A stretch of DNA of 64,000 bases, taken from Ramazzottius varieornatus. Its lineage: Eukaryota; Tardigrada; Eutardigrada; Parachela; Ramazzottiidae. The position numbers were made by a program, and so were the translations under genes. This document shows, in pieces, positions 12,701-24,604 of this stretch. How positions within the stretch are numbered: position 1 is the first letter of the stretch; the number at the start of each line of letters is the position of its first letter. Under the pieces are notes generated by a model. That model saw only the letters and a list, made by a program, of their open reading frames with translations. It made no database searches and was not told where the DNA came from. The DNA is taken from positions 337,231 to 401,230 of the forward strand of contig BDGG01000019.1 of NCBI GenBank assembly GCA_001949185.1, in the 5' to 3' direction.

Positions 12701-15097
12701 AGCACCAGAGGATGCTTTAATCCAAATGAGTTCCTTCGGGCATACTCTGTCGGGTTCTCCCTGGGAGTACTCGAAATGACAGAAGGTGCAGCTAAAAATG
12801 TAAATGAAACCCTATATTAATCCACCTGTCAGAGTAATTTTGTTCATCAAATTTCTCCCTTGCTGTAGCGGTCATTTTTCTGAATGAATTTTAATTACCA
12901 AGTTCTATGTCAGGCATCTCGACACCCCAAGAGCCTTTGACCAGGAGAATTTCCAGGATAATGTTATAGTAATAGATATGCTGTACAATTAACCTAAAAA
13001 TAAAAAGCAACATAAAACAACCGTTCAACAAAGACTTGCAAAGGTCCTTCCGTGCTGTTTCTTCCTATAAAAGAACCTATCAAGCTAGAAATACCACAGT
13101 ATTATATTTACTCTGCTTTAAGCCACTGGGGACGTATGAGAGACACGGCCAGAGGTTGTAGTAGCTTCACCGGGCTACAGAAGCTCCCACTGCGGATGAT
13201 GCTTTGACAAAGACGAGCAAAATGGCTCATCAAAAAGCGCAGCGTGCGCAGGTGAGCATCAGGCAACTTGCGGGCGAGATCAAGGACAAGGCCGATTCGT
13301 TCTTCCTCAGAGTCGGAATCAACTGCGAAAAGAAAGAAAATCGATCAGGAAAAGGTGTGAAACGGGACTTGAGCCGAATAGGCCAGTAAGGCCACATTTT
13401 ACGAACTGCATGTCACTCAAGCATACAATTTATTCCAAACAGGGTATGCAGGTATCTGATGAGACGGCAAAGTACAACATACCAACGCACGCACCTGCAA
13501 ACACCGCAATGCGCTATTTCGCGATAAACTTGTATGCAGGTACGTGACGAACGATTGAACTTTTCGTTATCCGTTCATCTTATATGATGATCGAATTTAC
13601 CTGCGGCTTCAATGAACATATCATACATCGAAGTCGGTATCACAGGTGTGGGTAGTTCCAGAAGATAACGCTTGACAAGCTCCACTACGCAGGAGACTTC
13701 GCATGCTGACAGGATATTAAACTCTGGAACGGAACAGAATAAGCTCGTTACTAAATTGCGCTAACCTCAATCTTTCACGACCAACCCCCTTTGATTAAGA
13801 CTAACCTCCAGTGGCGGTAATTTGATCTTCCAGAGTGCGAATGACATCCGGTGAGGCACTTTGAGCGTAGACAGTATTGAGATCGGCCTTGTTAGCCCTA
13901 CGTTCAATTTCCTCGATGGCGCGGCTCAAGAGCGCCGGCGCTTGCTCGTCGGAAAGTAGATGCTGCGTCAGCTCCACGCCGAAAACTAGAACGACAAAAC
14001 ATTATCACAAGGTAGGGATTGATCCAGGCGTGGGTAATTTCGGGCTAGAGGGGGAGTTTACCTCGTCGAGAAGCAAAGCCTTCGTTGCAATTGAGACATC
14101 CACAGCGCTTTTCATGTCGGGCCGTACAACACGAAGATGAACGCATGCCATATCCGCTGCACGCTGCAAAACAAAACGCCTCAGTCAAATAATCATCAAA
14201 GCATGTCCTGCCAGTACCGAAAGCTGTAAAAGTACCATAAGTAAACAGGAGAAGGAGATCGGAGAACGTCGTGCTGGGAAAGACAACTTTTGCGAAGAAA
14301 ACGAAAACTGAATTTGAGCTCTGCCCGACGAGCCGACCAAAACCATCGTAACGTGCGCGTCATGGTGAGCAGTGAAGCGTACCTTGCGAAAATATCCCAC
14401 CCCTAAAGCAAGACTGTGCTCCGAACCCTCGAGCAACTCAAGGCTGTGCTCCACCCTCCTATAAGTTTAACACTGCAAGTTTTGCAAGGTGACTTCTCAG
14501 CTTGATCATGCGTTCTCTTTTCCTCGTACGAAAGTATTCTTCTGTCCAGCACGTCAACCATTCACCACACCTGACTGACTGATGACCACTGACCAAAGGT
14601 GCCAAAGGCAACTGCTTGACAAACTTGAGCAGCCAAGCTTGTTCTTCGCTGCACAATCTATCTTCTGCTTCATTGTCCGGCCCGGCGGGCCAGCACGAAG
14701 TTCCAACGTTCAAGGCCGCCATGCTACAACTCTCTCGTAACAATTCTAATCAAAATTGATGGATGCTCCTCTCTAGCTTTTATGTGCGACGACGTAACCA
14801 TGATTGCACAACGGAGCGCCGATCAAGGTCGAAGCTCGTGCTCGCTTCCGCACCCAGAAGGCAGGACCCCTGAAAGAATTATTAGCTCTACTCGTATCTT
14901 CCTCCTTCCTCGTCCGAACTCTTTCTTTCGCTCTTCCCATCCGCACAAATTATACCCCGCACGACCTACTTTGTTCTCCTCCCAACACAGAGGAAAACTA
15001 TCCATCTTGAAAGTTACATCATACTTACATTGACAGGCGCATCCGTGGCTCATTAAAGGCCTAGAGTTCTCCGTCGCTTTCAACGCGCGAAGACGAT
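9765..15097 (-). CDS. PIK3R1: phosphoinositide 3-kinase regulatory subunit, p85-like (RhoGAP/BH - nSH2 - iSH2 - cSH2)
   Basis: Minus-strand exons in order: 15029-15097, 14062-14163, 13806-13985, 13601-13723, 13171-13322, probably 12899-12980, 12551-12714, 12026-12203, 11044-11379, 10679-10761, 10477-10566, 10191-10409, 9765-9954. Phases join except around the 12899-12980 exon, where the boundary to the nSH2 exon is unresolved. Order: Cys-rich stretch, RhoGAP/BH domain (VFGVELTQHLL; LELPTPVIP), nSH2 (CEWYWGAVSRDEA; GTFLVRAS with the phosphotyrosine-binding Arg), iSH2 coiled coil that binds p110 (MEAFDAAVLMFEEQIKIHEK), cSH2 (WYIPKATREEAEKLL; GTFLVRKR). p85 links receptor phosphotyrosines to the p110 lipid kinase at the membrane. 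The N-terminal end, including any SH3 and the start codon, was not found. The symbol denotes the family, not a specific paralogue. Confidence 0.9.
10819..10905. repeat. palindromic AGTGGCGCA element, first of a pair
   Basis: AAGTGGCGCATG and degraded GAGCGTCGCTTGA arms within a p85 intron, directly followed by a second copy. Confidence 0.75.
10906..11000. repeat. palindromic AGTGGCGCA element, second of a pair
   Basis: AAGTGGCGCATATTTT and TGCGCCACTCGGAGAAAC arms, same orientation as the preceding copy. Confidence 0.8.
11636..11758. repeat. palindromic AGTGGCGCA element
   Basis: AAGTGGCGCACTTTTG and AGTGTGCGCCAC arms in a p85 intron, with longer outer homology (GTTGGCAAATGAAC / CTCATCTGCC). 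Confidence 0.8.
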
Positions 15098-18000
15098 CTG
15101 CAAAAGAAAAATCAAAACCCACACAGTTAAAAACAAGATATCATACGTCGACCAATCAACAAAGAAACCTTCGACCCAATACATTCACCCAAATCAGAAT
15201 TTTTCGTCGAATAGAAACCCTAAATCAGCGCTCAACGATGCGAGCTTCCATTGATTGACATCCGCAAATTGATCGGATCAGTTCTGATATTCATGAATTT
15301 CACTGAAATTTTCTTCCTGTCTTCGTCTTCAAGTTTTCGCGTGACAGACATGAATATGTGATTCTCATTAGGGGATACTTTCTATGCTGGCACCTCGATC
15401 TCCGGCGCCAGGCCTCGTTGCCGCAGGCTTCGAAGACCTCGTCGACATTCGCCTTACGAGCCACTTTCGTTATAATTTCGTTTATAATAGTCATATTGTT
15501 ACGAGGGTTTTCGAGGTCGACGACTCTCGTAAAAGATTCCCTTAATATCTAAATCCAACCTCAATCCCGTTCTTTCATCATCCAACCGGCTTTCCTTTCT
15601 TCCTCTCTCGATGGGGGAAATATCGATCGACCCTCACGAGCTTCAGTAAAGTCCCTCATTCTCTCCCTTCCCACGTCACGAACGAACTATCGCTCTTTTA
15701 TTACCGGCAATGAACTCAAACAGCGGAATTATCTCGAGAGTCTAGTCCTTACTATCCTCTGTTCGACTAGACTTTGTACTGTGGCTATGATTTCAGTTAC
15801 CCACGTCAGCAGGCGCACAGTAAACGCGTTGACCGCGATTCGTAATCTCCTAAATAGACTTTCCGTGTCGTCTACGATAAAAAAGAAGATAAGTTTCAGC
15901 AGCATGTAGAGCTCTCTTCGTTCCGCCAACAAGGGCCTCACACGCCGGGGGTTCTTCGAAAGACCAAAGGGCCATTTTTTGATCAACCCAGATTACTTCC
16001 CCCAGGAGAGATCTGCCATTTTGATGTCTGCACCTACTGAGCTTCTCCACCGACCCGAAGCTTCTCGCTGGCAAGGCTCCGGCGGGTATAATTAGCGTAG
16101 AAGAACCTCCGTACAGTTTCGAGTGTCTGGGAAACTTCCCGGTTCCATGTAACGAAGACTCATCTCAAAGTCTTCCGCTTCGTGGCGGATCTTCTCGATT
16201 TTTCTCCTGTGGTCAAACCCGACATTCCTTCACTGCAAGGACAACAGACTTTCAACAGGCTGATCTGGCTGACAGAAGTTATTCTGTTGCTGCGTTGGCG
16301 AACTTTCCTTACTGTATTGTATTCTCACTGCATACCTGAAGACTTCGAGCAACAGAAAAAAATGTGCTGAGTCGACGAGTGCATTAGAAGTACCAAAGTA
16401 CCTTGGTGGTGATGTCAACCCTCGAGCTCAATTTCGAGGGTTCTCACATGCTGCCTAATGGAGTAATCGTCAGGCGACGCAGCTAAAGATGGTCTCCCTC
16501 GACGCAGAAAGAATGCAAGATGGGCATTCGTGATTACCTGGAACTGCATGCCGCAATCGAGGAACCCAGACATGCACTTTCGAAGAACCCGGAGTACGTC
16601 TCGTCGAAGTCGTCTTTTCGGAGCAGCCGAAATTCAGTTCCTCGATGACCTCTCGCAACCACGATAATGGGTTGAATAATGCGAAATTTGCCGAAATTCG
16701 ACCTACCGGAGTGATTTTCAGACAGCAACGTTTTGTTCTATAAAGACATTCGAGTCAACAGATATCTGGTTTCAGAATGACGCTAGCAAAGAATCACGAA
16801 GATGACTTCCCGCTATCAGCCAACAGCAATGAGAACGTGCGCCACTTGAGGCAGCAATCTGGGTGAATTCAGGATAAATTACATGCTTTTATTCACCAAT
16901 TATTTTCATTTCTTTTTCTGTGACGTTATGATGGAACCAACCTCGGTCAAAACTGCTCCCTTTTCACCTATCTGCCCTTCTCACCAATTTCCGTGGTTCT
17001 ACTCATTAGGCATTACAGAACGCTGTCTGATTCACGCAACGTCCTTCTCCTCCCATCTAGTTTCCGATTACCTTCAGCAAAAACATGGAGCAGAATGTCA
17101 ACGGGCTAGGAGCTAGGTAAGCAGTCCTTCCCTCTGATTTAGCGAATTCTGCAAGGCCTGCAAGTCTCCGGAAGAACCAATACAGTGCTCATCAACGTGT
17201 GCCTGGACAAGAGACTAATGCACGGTTAGGTAAAACTTCCGCGTTGCGTGTCCTTCATGATGCCAAGGTTCGACGTGCCTCGATCATGTAATTAGCCACC
17301 GGCTCATCACACTATCTCGATACGCGTTCAGCAAGCTTGAAGAACCAGTCGAAGAGCAAACTTACAGAATTATTGTTACTCGATATCCTCAGGCGCCATG
17401 TGCCAAATTTCCCGTTTTCTCTTCTGCCCTTCGTCGTTTTGATGTCCTTCAAACCCTGTAACGAAACTGAGGAATATTGCAATTAAGACAGGAAAACGAG
17501 CCTTTGTACGCTAATCACTTTATGGAAGGACAGCCGCCAAATCGGAGCCCTTTTCGCCGTTTCTCATCCTTGTCGTTCCGTACAGACGTCTCTCACTGCC
17601 CTTCCTTTCGTTCCAGCTGAGCAAACTGCCCGTATCGCCTGGTCTTCGCAGACGGAAAAGGCGGCTTATCAAGATAAAAGCCGAAGAAGTAAAACCAGAC
17701 AGAAGAGTTGTAAGAAGAGCTCGAAAAGAGAAGCGACTCCACGCTCAAATCTGCACAGCGTTAACAAGGCCGTGCCACGCTACGATCCAAACAGTGTCAA
17801 GGCCGTGCTAAGTACCTCTTGATTGCTTGATACTGTTTAAGCAACTTCTTCCGGGAATTCGGACTCTTCCTTCTCAAACAAATTCCGGTGCAGTTGTGCA
17901 ACACTTAGACAGAGAAATTCTAGATAGGTGCACACAAATGAGCCCTAGTTGACCGCTACAGCAAGGTGTGCACGAGACAAGAATTATCCGCAGTGTACGG

Positions 18001-18170
18001 CGACTCACCTTCAAGTGTAGTCAGATGATAGTCTCCAGAAACGGATTCAGCGAAGTTCCCGTCCATAACAGGACGACCTCAGTTGTGGGGTGAATCCTCA
18101 GTTGTGAGCTGCGAACCAGGCCGAAAACTGCGGAATTTTTGGGTCGATGAAACCGACAAAATGGACTTAC
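15098..18170. other. gene-poor stretch, possibly unidentified 5' exons of the p85-like gene
   Basis: No exon could be supported by homology. A minus-strand segment ending in a plausible donor near 16541 (CAG|GTAATC) is open in several frames, so its frame cannot be chosen. A half copy of the palindromic element (GTGCGCCACTTGAGG) lies near 16840-16852. The missing p85 N-terminus may be here. Confidence 0.4.
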
Positions 18171-18332
18171 CGCGATGGAATTAAGTCCTGTCACGAACGG
18201 ATGGGAAAAATCATCATCGCATCGATAAGGTCCGAAAAATTCCCTGTGCGCTCTATATACCACGCTTCCGATGCAGACGAAGATTACCGCAGCCAGGAGT
18301 GCTCCTGCAAAGTATGCAACCGAAAATGTACG
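18171..18332 (-). CDS. candidate single exon encoding a membrane-spanning segment
   Basis: A 54-codon open stretch bounded on the minus strand by a consensus acceptor (CATTACAG before 18332) and a consensus donor (GTAAGT after 18171). It starts basic, then has a hydrophobic run (VAYFAGALLAAVIFVCIGSV) suited to one transmembrane helix, then a polar part with two prolines and one Cys. Neither flanking exons nor a family was found. It could be the anchor of a type II membrane protein, or chance. Splice-site quality is the main support. Confidence 0.3.
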
Positions 18333-19221
18333 CTGTAATGGCAAACGGGTTGGAGCAGCTGCCAGCTGCTACGAGAAGGAAGAATGCATGACTTCTGGCA
18401 AGATCAAACTGTTCTGGCAGATTTTCTGCGGGGTTAGTTTTATTATTTAATTTTTGACTGAATGGACGTACAGTAGGACGATAGTATCAAGGCGCTTCCT
18501 TCTCGGGTCTGCTGTCAAGTAGGAGCGTGACCTCCATTTCAGCCTACTGGTAGTGGCCCCGCCTTCTTTGACGTCATTGCGGGGACTCTGTTACGCGCAC
18601 GGGTTGCGATATCGCAGTTCCGAGGACTATACGATGGCGACGCGCAGGCCGAGGCAGATTTCCGACCTGATACGAGTTCTTCTGCCAAGTCAATTATTTT
18701 AAGCTTTGGAAAGTTGGCAGGCTTCCTCCACGAAGCATGGACGACAGAGAAAAGAATAATGAGATGGCAGACTGGTTGTGATAAACGAACGAGACCAGCC
18801 AGTCTGCCAAAAACTCGAGTTCTCGACGAGGACCAGCAGATGGCAGTCATAGCACGAACATTTTGATTTCCGCTGCTAGTCTGTTGGCGTCATGAAGCAG
18901 TTAACTTACGGCTTGTCCGTACTTCGGAGGAAACGCGTTGCTAATGTGGAATGTGTCAAGTTTGGGCATTTTGTGTGAACAGACTTGATATCGATAACTT
19001 TATTGGCGGTGTTTCGGGTACTAAAAGCAGGAAGTTAATGAAGAAGAAAATAAAATTAAAAATTATAAGTCAGTGGTTGTGCTCACTTCCTTCTCGCAAG
19101 ATGCAAGATTCGTCTCAGGCACTCTCAGCAAAACTTGAAATTGCAGACGACTTGCGTCTGGTCCGCCTGAGGTACTATTGCATCAATTATGATAATCATA
19201 CATGATTATTATTCGTCATTC

Positions 19222-19753
19222 AACACCCTGATTACCACCGTACTCACTGTGAGTACAATACGACACTTTTCCGCTCCCCATAATTTCCATTTCCCCCGGT
19301 TTGAATCAAACTTTTTTTCTTTGCCTGGTCTTCGGTATTATCACCGAAACGCAGCTGATGACCACTGGTCAGTACAACTTCCGCAGGCTGGAAAAAATCC
19401 TTACGATTTCGGGCAGTTTCGGGGGTATTTTAGGTTTCATGTCTTTGCTCCAGATACACACCAACCATCTGTTTAGAAAAAAATTGAAACACTGAGGAGG
19501 GCTTCCTCTACCGATACTAGGCCTGGGACAAACTTGGTGTCATCGGTGCGTCCAGAAGAAAATTAAAACGGCCAGGGCTACTTTTCCCACGTTGGCCTTT
19601 ACGGCCTGCCAATCTTCACAATTTCGAAATTCTCAAAGTTGTCTATTGGTTAATTTGGGTTACGCCTTCCATCATCCTCCAGTTAAAGTTCTGTGCTCAC
19701 AGTGAATACGCTGGTAATCTGCCGACACAAAAAGCTTCGTATTCAGGGTGTTA
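19222..19753 (+). mobile_element. 532-bp non-autonomous element, copy 1
   Basis: Identical by eye, base for base, to 28012-28543. It begins AACACCCTGATTACCA and ends TTCAGGGTGTTA, so the termini are inverted repeats. Subterminal blocks (TTACCA.CGTA and TCACTGTGAG) also recur inverted near the other end. Short frames inside are open but resemble no known protein; I treat it as a MITE-like element. Confidence 0.8.
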
Positions 19754-20439
19754 AATATCTTTCTCGCTGATTTATATTCTGCGCCCGTACCAAAGAAAAA
19801 AATGATTCTATTGTGGTTTCTATTGTGCATTCGAACAAGATAATAATACTGTAATAATAATCTACTATGATGATTGTTAGGTAACTACGCGTTAGCCACA
19901 CCCAAGTCGGTCGGAAAGTTTTGGAAGTGCTTGAGTGCCAGAACTCGACCGCGGGCTCTTCTTAGCCGCTTTGGCCTCGGTTAAGAACGGCTAAAACGGC
20001 TTATCTTCGTTTCGCCGAGCCTCTGCTCTTCTTCAGGCAACGAGAGACTCCGGAAACCTGTCAGCGACGGGGTGTCAGGATCAGGATCGAGGAAATCCAT
20101 TCAACTACTAGTAAACGACAACATTGGCAGAGCATCAACGATTCAATTAATAATAGTGACTGCACTTCCTGATCCTGATGCCTCATCGCTGACAGGTTGC
20201 CGCAATCGCTAGAATATGTCACTGCCGATGGCTTAGGACCAAGGGGAAGACACAAAATTCGGCAAACCGAATGGATCAAAGCTGCGTTCATCGCTTCCCT
20301 TTGATGGGGGGGGGGGGGTCCATTCGGTGCATTTTATCGTCTTACGTAATACTTGAATGATCCCCAAATTGTTCAGGAGAGCATTTAATAGTTATGGACC
20401 CCAAGGGTGAAATTAACCACGGCTTTCACCTATGTCGAT

Positions 20440-20880
20440 GTCGAAAGCATACCGGATAGCTCGATACGATATCGGCGGATATAGTATCGACAGATATCGT
20501 GTACAGTGTAGTTTATCGGTTTTATTAATTTGCGTATTTGGGCCAACACAGGGTGCAAATTCATAGGTTTTCACGACCGAACCGGCAAATCCTGGGCTCG
20601 TTTGAGTGTTTCGAGACGCATGCTGTGATGTCCAGTCTAAAGTTCGGTCATTCTGAGGAGCATTTTCTGAGGAGCATCTTATTCTCTAAGGTCTCAAATC
20701 GATCGGCGGACTGATGAAACATAGTTTTCCGGAGCGGCGGGAACAGCGTTCGACATATCGATATATCGCTACAATAAAATTCGATATATCGAAATGTCGA
20801 TATGGCACAGATATCGAAAAGTGCGACACGATATCGGAAATATCTTATCGAAAATATCTTATCGAAAATATTTGTACAGG
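20440..20880. repeat. TATCGA-rich repeat region
   Basis: Dense GATATCG/TATCGATA/ATATCGAAA words, alike in composition to 48540-49155. No coding. Confidence 0.65.
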
Positions 20881-21105
20881 AGGAGTAAGCATGTGTGACC
20901 CAGTGAGGAAATGTGTGACCCAGTAGTCTCAGACGGCGTAACATGTATCAAGTATGCATTACGTTAACAGAAACACTTTTTATGTAAGATAGACAACACT
21001 ATTTTCGTTACGTCATAGGCTTTATTTTAATTACGAGTGTCTCATGCTTTCCCATGGATGCGCCGTCTGAGACTACTGGGTCACACATGCTTACTCCTCC
21101 TGTAT
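20876..21105. mobile_element. short inverted-repeat element
   Basis: Left arm 20876-20939 reads ACAGGAGGAGTAAGCATGTG, GACCCAGT, AGTCTCAGACGGCG; its reverse complement occupies 21059-21104. The left arm has an internal 20-bp duplication of ATGTGTGACCCAGT absent from the right arm. About 120 bp lie between the arms. Confidence 0.7.
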
Positions 21106-22240
21106 CGTATTTCATTGTAGTTTGCCAGCACTGACCAGAACTCCGAAAGTGCTCGCTAGGGCGCCTCTCTGCGCAGAGCATTTTGCTCGTGTTAATACCG
21201 GCTCTTAACACCCCTGTGTTTTTCGGGTGCTGTTCTCATATCTTTTAGCCACTCGTACTGATTTGATTATCGCGGAACACTGCAGTAAATTGAGCCAGCG
21301 GTACGGTTCAACATTACGAATAACTTGATGTCATAAAAGGCCAGTTCCGAGCGAAAATTCTTTGAACGCATTCTCATATGGAGATACCCATGTGCATTTT
21401 GCAGAATGTTCCTGAGAACCTTTACTCAGCAATTACAAGACGTGAAGTTCAGATCGTTATGACTAAAAAAGTATGTGTTGCTGCTTTCAAACAGACATAG
21501 AAGTCGCCAGTGGACATTGGGACTGTCAGCCGTACCAGGCGACCGGGTACCGAAACCGTGCCCGATCCGAGTCATCCGACCGGTTGAAATATAGTGACAC
21601 ATAGGTTGATTGATCAAGCTTGGTTGGCTCACTCTCAGAAATCAGTTTTTGTTGCCAACTTTCTCTCGCAATACTTGTCAAGATTCCAGAACCTCGGTCA
21701 CATCCACCACCTGTTGCCAGAGCTTCGCCGAAAAGGCTGGCCTTCCAGCGGAGCTTTAGAATGAATCATAGACCGCTTGAGTCATCACAGAAAGCTGTTC
21801 AGGCATTCTAAAGCCGTTAAATTGGGGAAACTATGGCAAGCCTGAGCCTATGGCGGAGAGATCAAAGGATGGGAACCAAGGTTCATTCACATCTGACGGA
21901 GTAAAAAGCGTCTTCCAGTCAAATAATCGACTCCAGTAAACTGTGGGCTCCGCCCAGACCGCTTACCACGCCCATTGACCAATAGACAGAAAGGACGGTC
22001 CAGTAAACCAGCTGCGATTGGGCGGTCAACCTATCAATGCCAATAGACTCTGGTCGGTAGCGTATGACGGTGACGATGACGATGCCATGACGATGATTAT
22101 CGTCACCGTAGAAAGACGGTCTGATCTTCAGTGTGGTCGGTGACGACACGGTGTCGTATTGACAATAATTTTCCGCTTCGCTTCCGTACAAATTCGCTTT
22201 CCTGCCATTTCCATTTTCCACTTTCCGGACAAATTTCAAG

Positions 22241-23435
22241 ATGGAGTTACATATCCTGTACGCTCTCTACTATAACAAGCACATATCCCGAAAGCAGTTC
22301 ATCATCCTTCGAAGGCGTATGCGCAGTAGAAAGGCGGCTGTTCTGGAAGAAGATGCGTGGAGGGAGCAATCCTTCGATCTGGATGACTACTCCGACAAGG
22401 AATGCCGTGCCTACTTTCGTTTCAAACGGGAAGCTCTGTTCCAGCTACTGGAAGCCTTTGGGATACCAGACGTCGTCCGAACACCGAGTCGAGACTCTGC
22501 CACCGGACTGGAAGCCCTTTGCATCGTTTTGCGAAGACTGGCGTATCCAAACAGGTGGTTGGAGATGAGGAAAATGTTCGGACGTTCTCATAGCTCCTTA
22601 AACCGACTGTTCTACGCGACACTACGGGTTATTGACCGGTCTTCGAAGGTCTTGAAGACATGGGATCACAGCTGGCTTAAGGAAGACGACTTCGAAATTT
22701 ACGCCGATTCCATTGTCGCGAAAGGCGGCCCAGGTGTTATCCGGGATGTATTCGCTTTCATAGATGGAACTGCTCGTCCCATCTGCCGCCCAATCTTCTA
22801 CCAACGACAAATGTTCAGTGGTCATAAACGTATTCACTGCACAAAATGGCAGTCCGTGGTTCTTCCCAATGGTAGGTTGCGAGGAAATTTGGATCATCTT
22901 CGGTAGCAAACTACAAGCGTACACGCAATCTCAAAGCGTACACGCAATTAAAAGTCCGCATTTTCTCGCAGGTCTCATCTTGAACTTGTATGGTGGCCAA
23001 AGAGGTTCGATGCACGACAGTCGTCTGTTAAATGAAAGCAAAATCCTGGAAGAATTCCACGAAAAGCAAGCTGGCTTTGTGAGAAAATACGTGCTTTATG
23101 GAGACAGCGGATACGCAAGGAAGAATGGAATACTCCATAAGCCTCACTCTAGGATCGAAATCCGTCATTCAAAAGCAAAGAAGGATCAGAACACCCTCAT
23201 GTCTAAGCTTCGCCAGTCCGTAGAATGGTGCTTTAAAGAAGTCGTCACGAAGTTTGCGTTTGTTGATTTCCGAAAACAGATGAAGCTTTACGAGAAGCCA
23301 GTAAACAGAATTTATCGCGTGGCTGTGCTGTTTACGAACTGTCACAATTACTTGTACCCAAATCAGACAAGCAGGTATTTTGACTTGGAACCTCCTTCTT
23401 TGTTCGAGTACCTTTCTTGCTCGCAAGAGGACTGA
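22241..23435 (+). CDS. PIF/Harbinger DDE transposase (HARBI1-like)
   Basis: Two exons, 22241-22871 and 22972-23435, join in phase to 364 residues; a 100-bp intron with GTAGGT donor and TTCTCGCAG acceptor separates them. Length is close to HARBI1 (about 350). The DDE nuclease core is visible: first Asp in VFAFIDGTARPICRP, second in GGQRGSMHDSRLL, and the Glu in SVEWCFKEV. The N-terminal helical part (YFRFKREALFQLLEAFGIP) is as expected. The frame is open throughout, so the catalytic protein may be functional. It would cut and paste the surrounding element in the nucleus, normally with the Myb-like partner encoded opposite. ATG 22241 is the first in frame, 200 bp inside the left terminus. Confidence 0.93.
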
Positions 23436-23490
23436 TCATACTTTGAGAGATTCATTTTACTTGTTAAGGAACCATAAAGCGGATACGCCA

Positions 23491-24604
23491 TCAAATAAGA
23501 TGATTGAATTCATCAAGCGGAATATGAAGTCTCTTTGCCTCTATATCCAGACGACTGCTCTCCAACTCCAGTTCTTTTGCGCGAATGTCCAGCTTTTTGG
23601 CTTCCAAGTCGTAGGCGTTCTTCAGCTCAGCTTCTTTGAGAGCATACTTTCGTTGTGCGTCTTTCTCGAAAAACCCAATCCACTTGTCGTCAGAGACCGC
23701 CATTTCGGATGGTTTGCTTACACGGGACGCCCGGGCCTTCTTCACTTCCGGTTCAGACTTCTCCGCTTTCTCAGCTCGGTCTTTGGCTTTCTGAGCCTTC
23801 CGATATTCCTTCTCATCTTCCCAGTCATCGTTGCTTACTCCGGTGGTGTGGACAAATTCTTGCTTCTCAGCTTCCTCTGCAAAGACAAAAAAGAAGATGT
23901 CCATAAATGCGTATACGCAATCAAGGATCAATCAAGGAGTATCAATCAAACATGTTGCGGAGTGATTCGTAAGGCACACATGACGTCACAGCCGTCTAGG
24001 TTACTTACTGCCGGTTCAACCCCTGTTCAGATCCGAACATCTGTGACGTCGTAAACCACGGATATTTGCCCTTACCGTCAGTTAACTCAGAGGTGTCGCT
24101 GTCCAGCGGTCGCTTTGATCGCCCTTTCTCTCCTTCTTCCATCACAGCCTGACTTGCGCTGTCGCTTTCGATGATCTTTGCAGCCACAGCTTTTGTCTTG
24201 TTGATTCGCGCTTTCTTAGAATCATCGATGGCAGACGAGATGCGAATCACCAGCGCTTTTATCTACCCGTACTGCTCTTCAGTTCCTGACTTCACTTTGT
24301 TCTGCAGGTCGTCTGTACGGTAAGCCTTGACCAAAGTGTTGACGCGTGACTGTACTGCTCGCTTGTACACTGGCTTTGGAAAAAGCTGTAAACGAAAAGC
24401 GTATACGCGAGTTTCAGAGAGAAGCCTTAACAAACGTCTTACCTTTGAATCGTTCAGAGCCTTAACCATCTCGTCCCAAGCTGCAGACTGACATTCTGCC
24501 ATGTAAGGGTTCTTGTTGTCCACCAAGTCCGGTAAGTCAAGGTCGTGCAGTGCTTTGAAAACGTTCTTTGTCGACTGAGCCATGTTTGCTGGAAGATAGT
24601 TCAT
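23491..24604 (-). pseudogene. Harbinger Myb/SANT-like accessory protein gene, interrupted by an in-frame stop
   Basis: Minus-strand exons 24443-24604 (ATG 24604 or 24583), 24076-24385 and 23491-23876 join in phase. The first two exons carry the trihelix-type region (CQSAAWDEMVKALNDSK; PVYKRAVQSRVNTLVKAYRT); the last is a long charged helical tail (coiled coil with EAEKQEF at its start and AKELELESSRLDIEAKRL near its end). Harbinger accessory proteins of this kind bind the element's DNA and bring the transposase into the nucleus. In exon 2 a TAG at 24263-24265 interrupts an otherwise continuous frame; reading resumes in the same frame directly after it. So the gene is either broken, mis-assembled at one base, or read through. 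Its mate transposase is intact. Confidence 0.75.

Larger units (their letters stand above)
18333..22039. other. gene-poor, repeat-rich region
   Basis: Holds the 532-bp repeat, TATCGA-rich DNA, an inverted-repeat element and a run of a dozen or more G at about 20306-20318. No supported coding exon. Confidence 0.5.

Noticed and set aside
15300-16074. Minus-strand frames with acceptable composition, considered as the SH3 part of the p85-like gene
   Set aside because: No ALYDY-type SH3 motif and no splice sites giving a consistent phase.
19189-19495. Short open frames inside the 532-bp repeat (also at 28006-28285)
   Set aside because: They have no likeness to transposases and sit in a repeat with inverted ends; coding is not supported.
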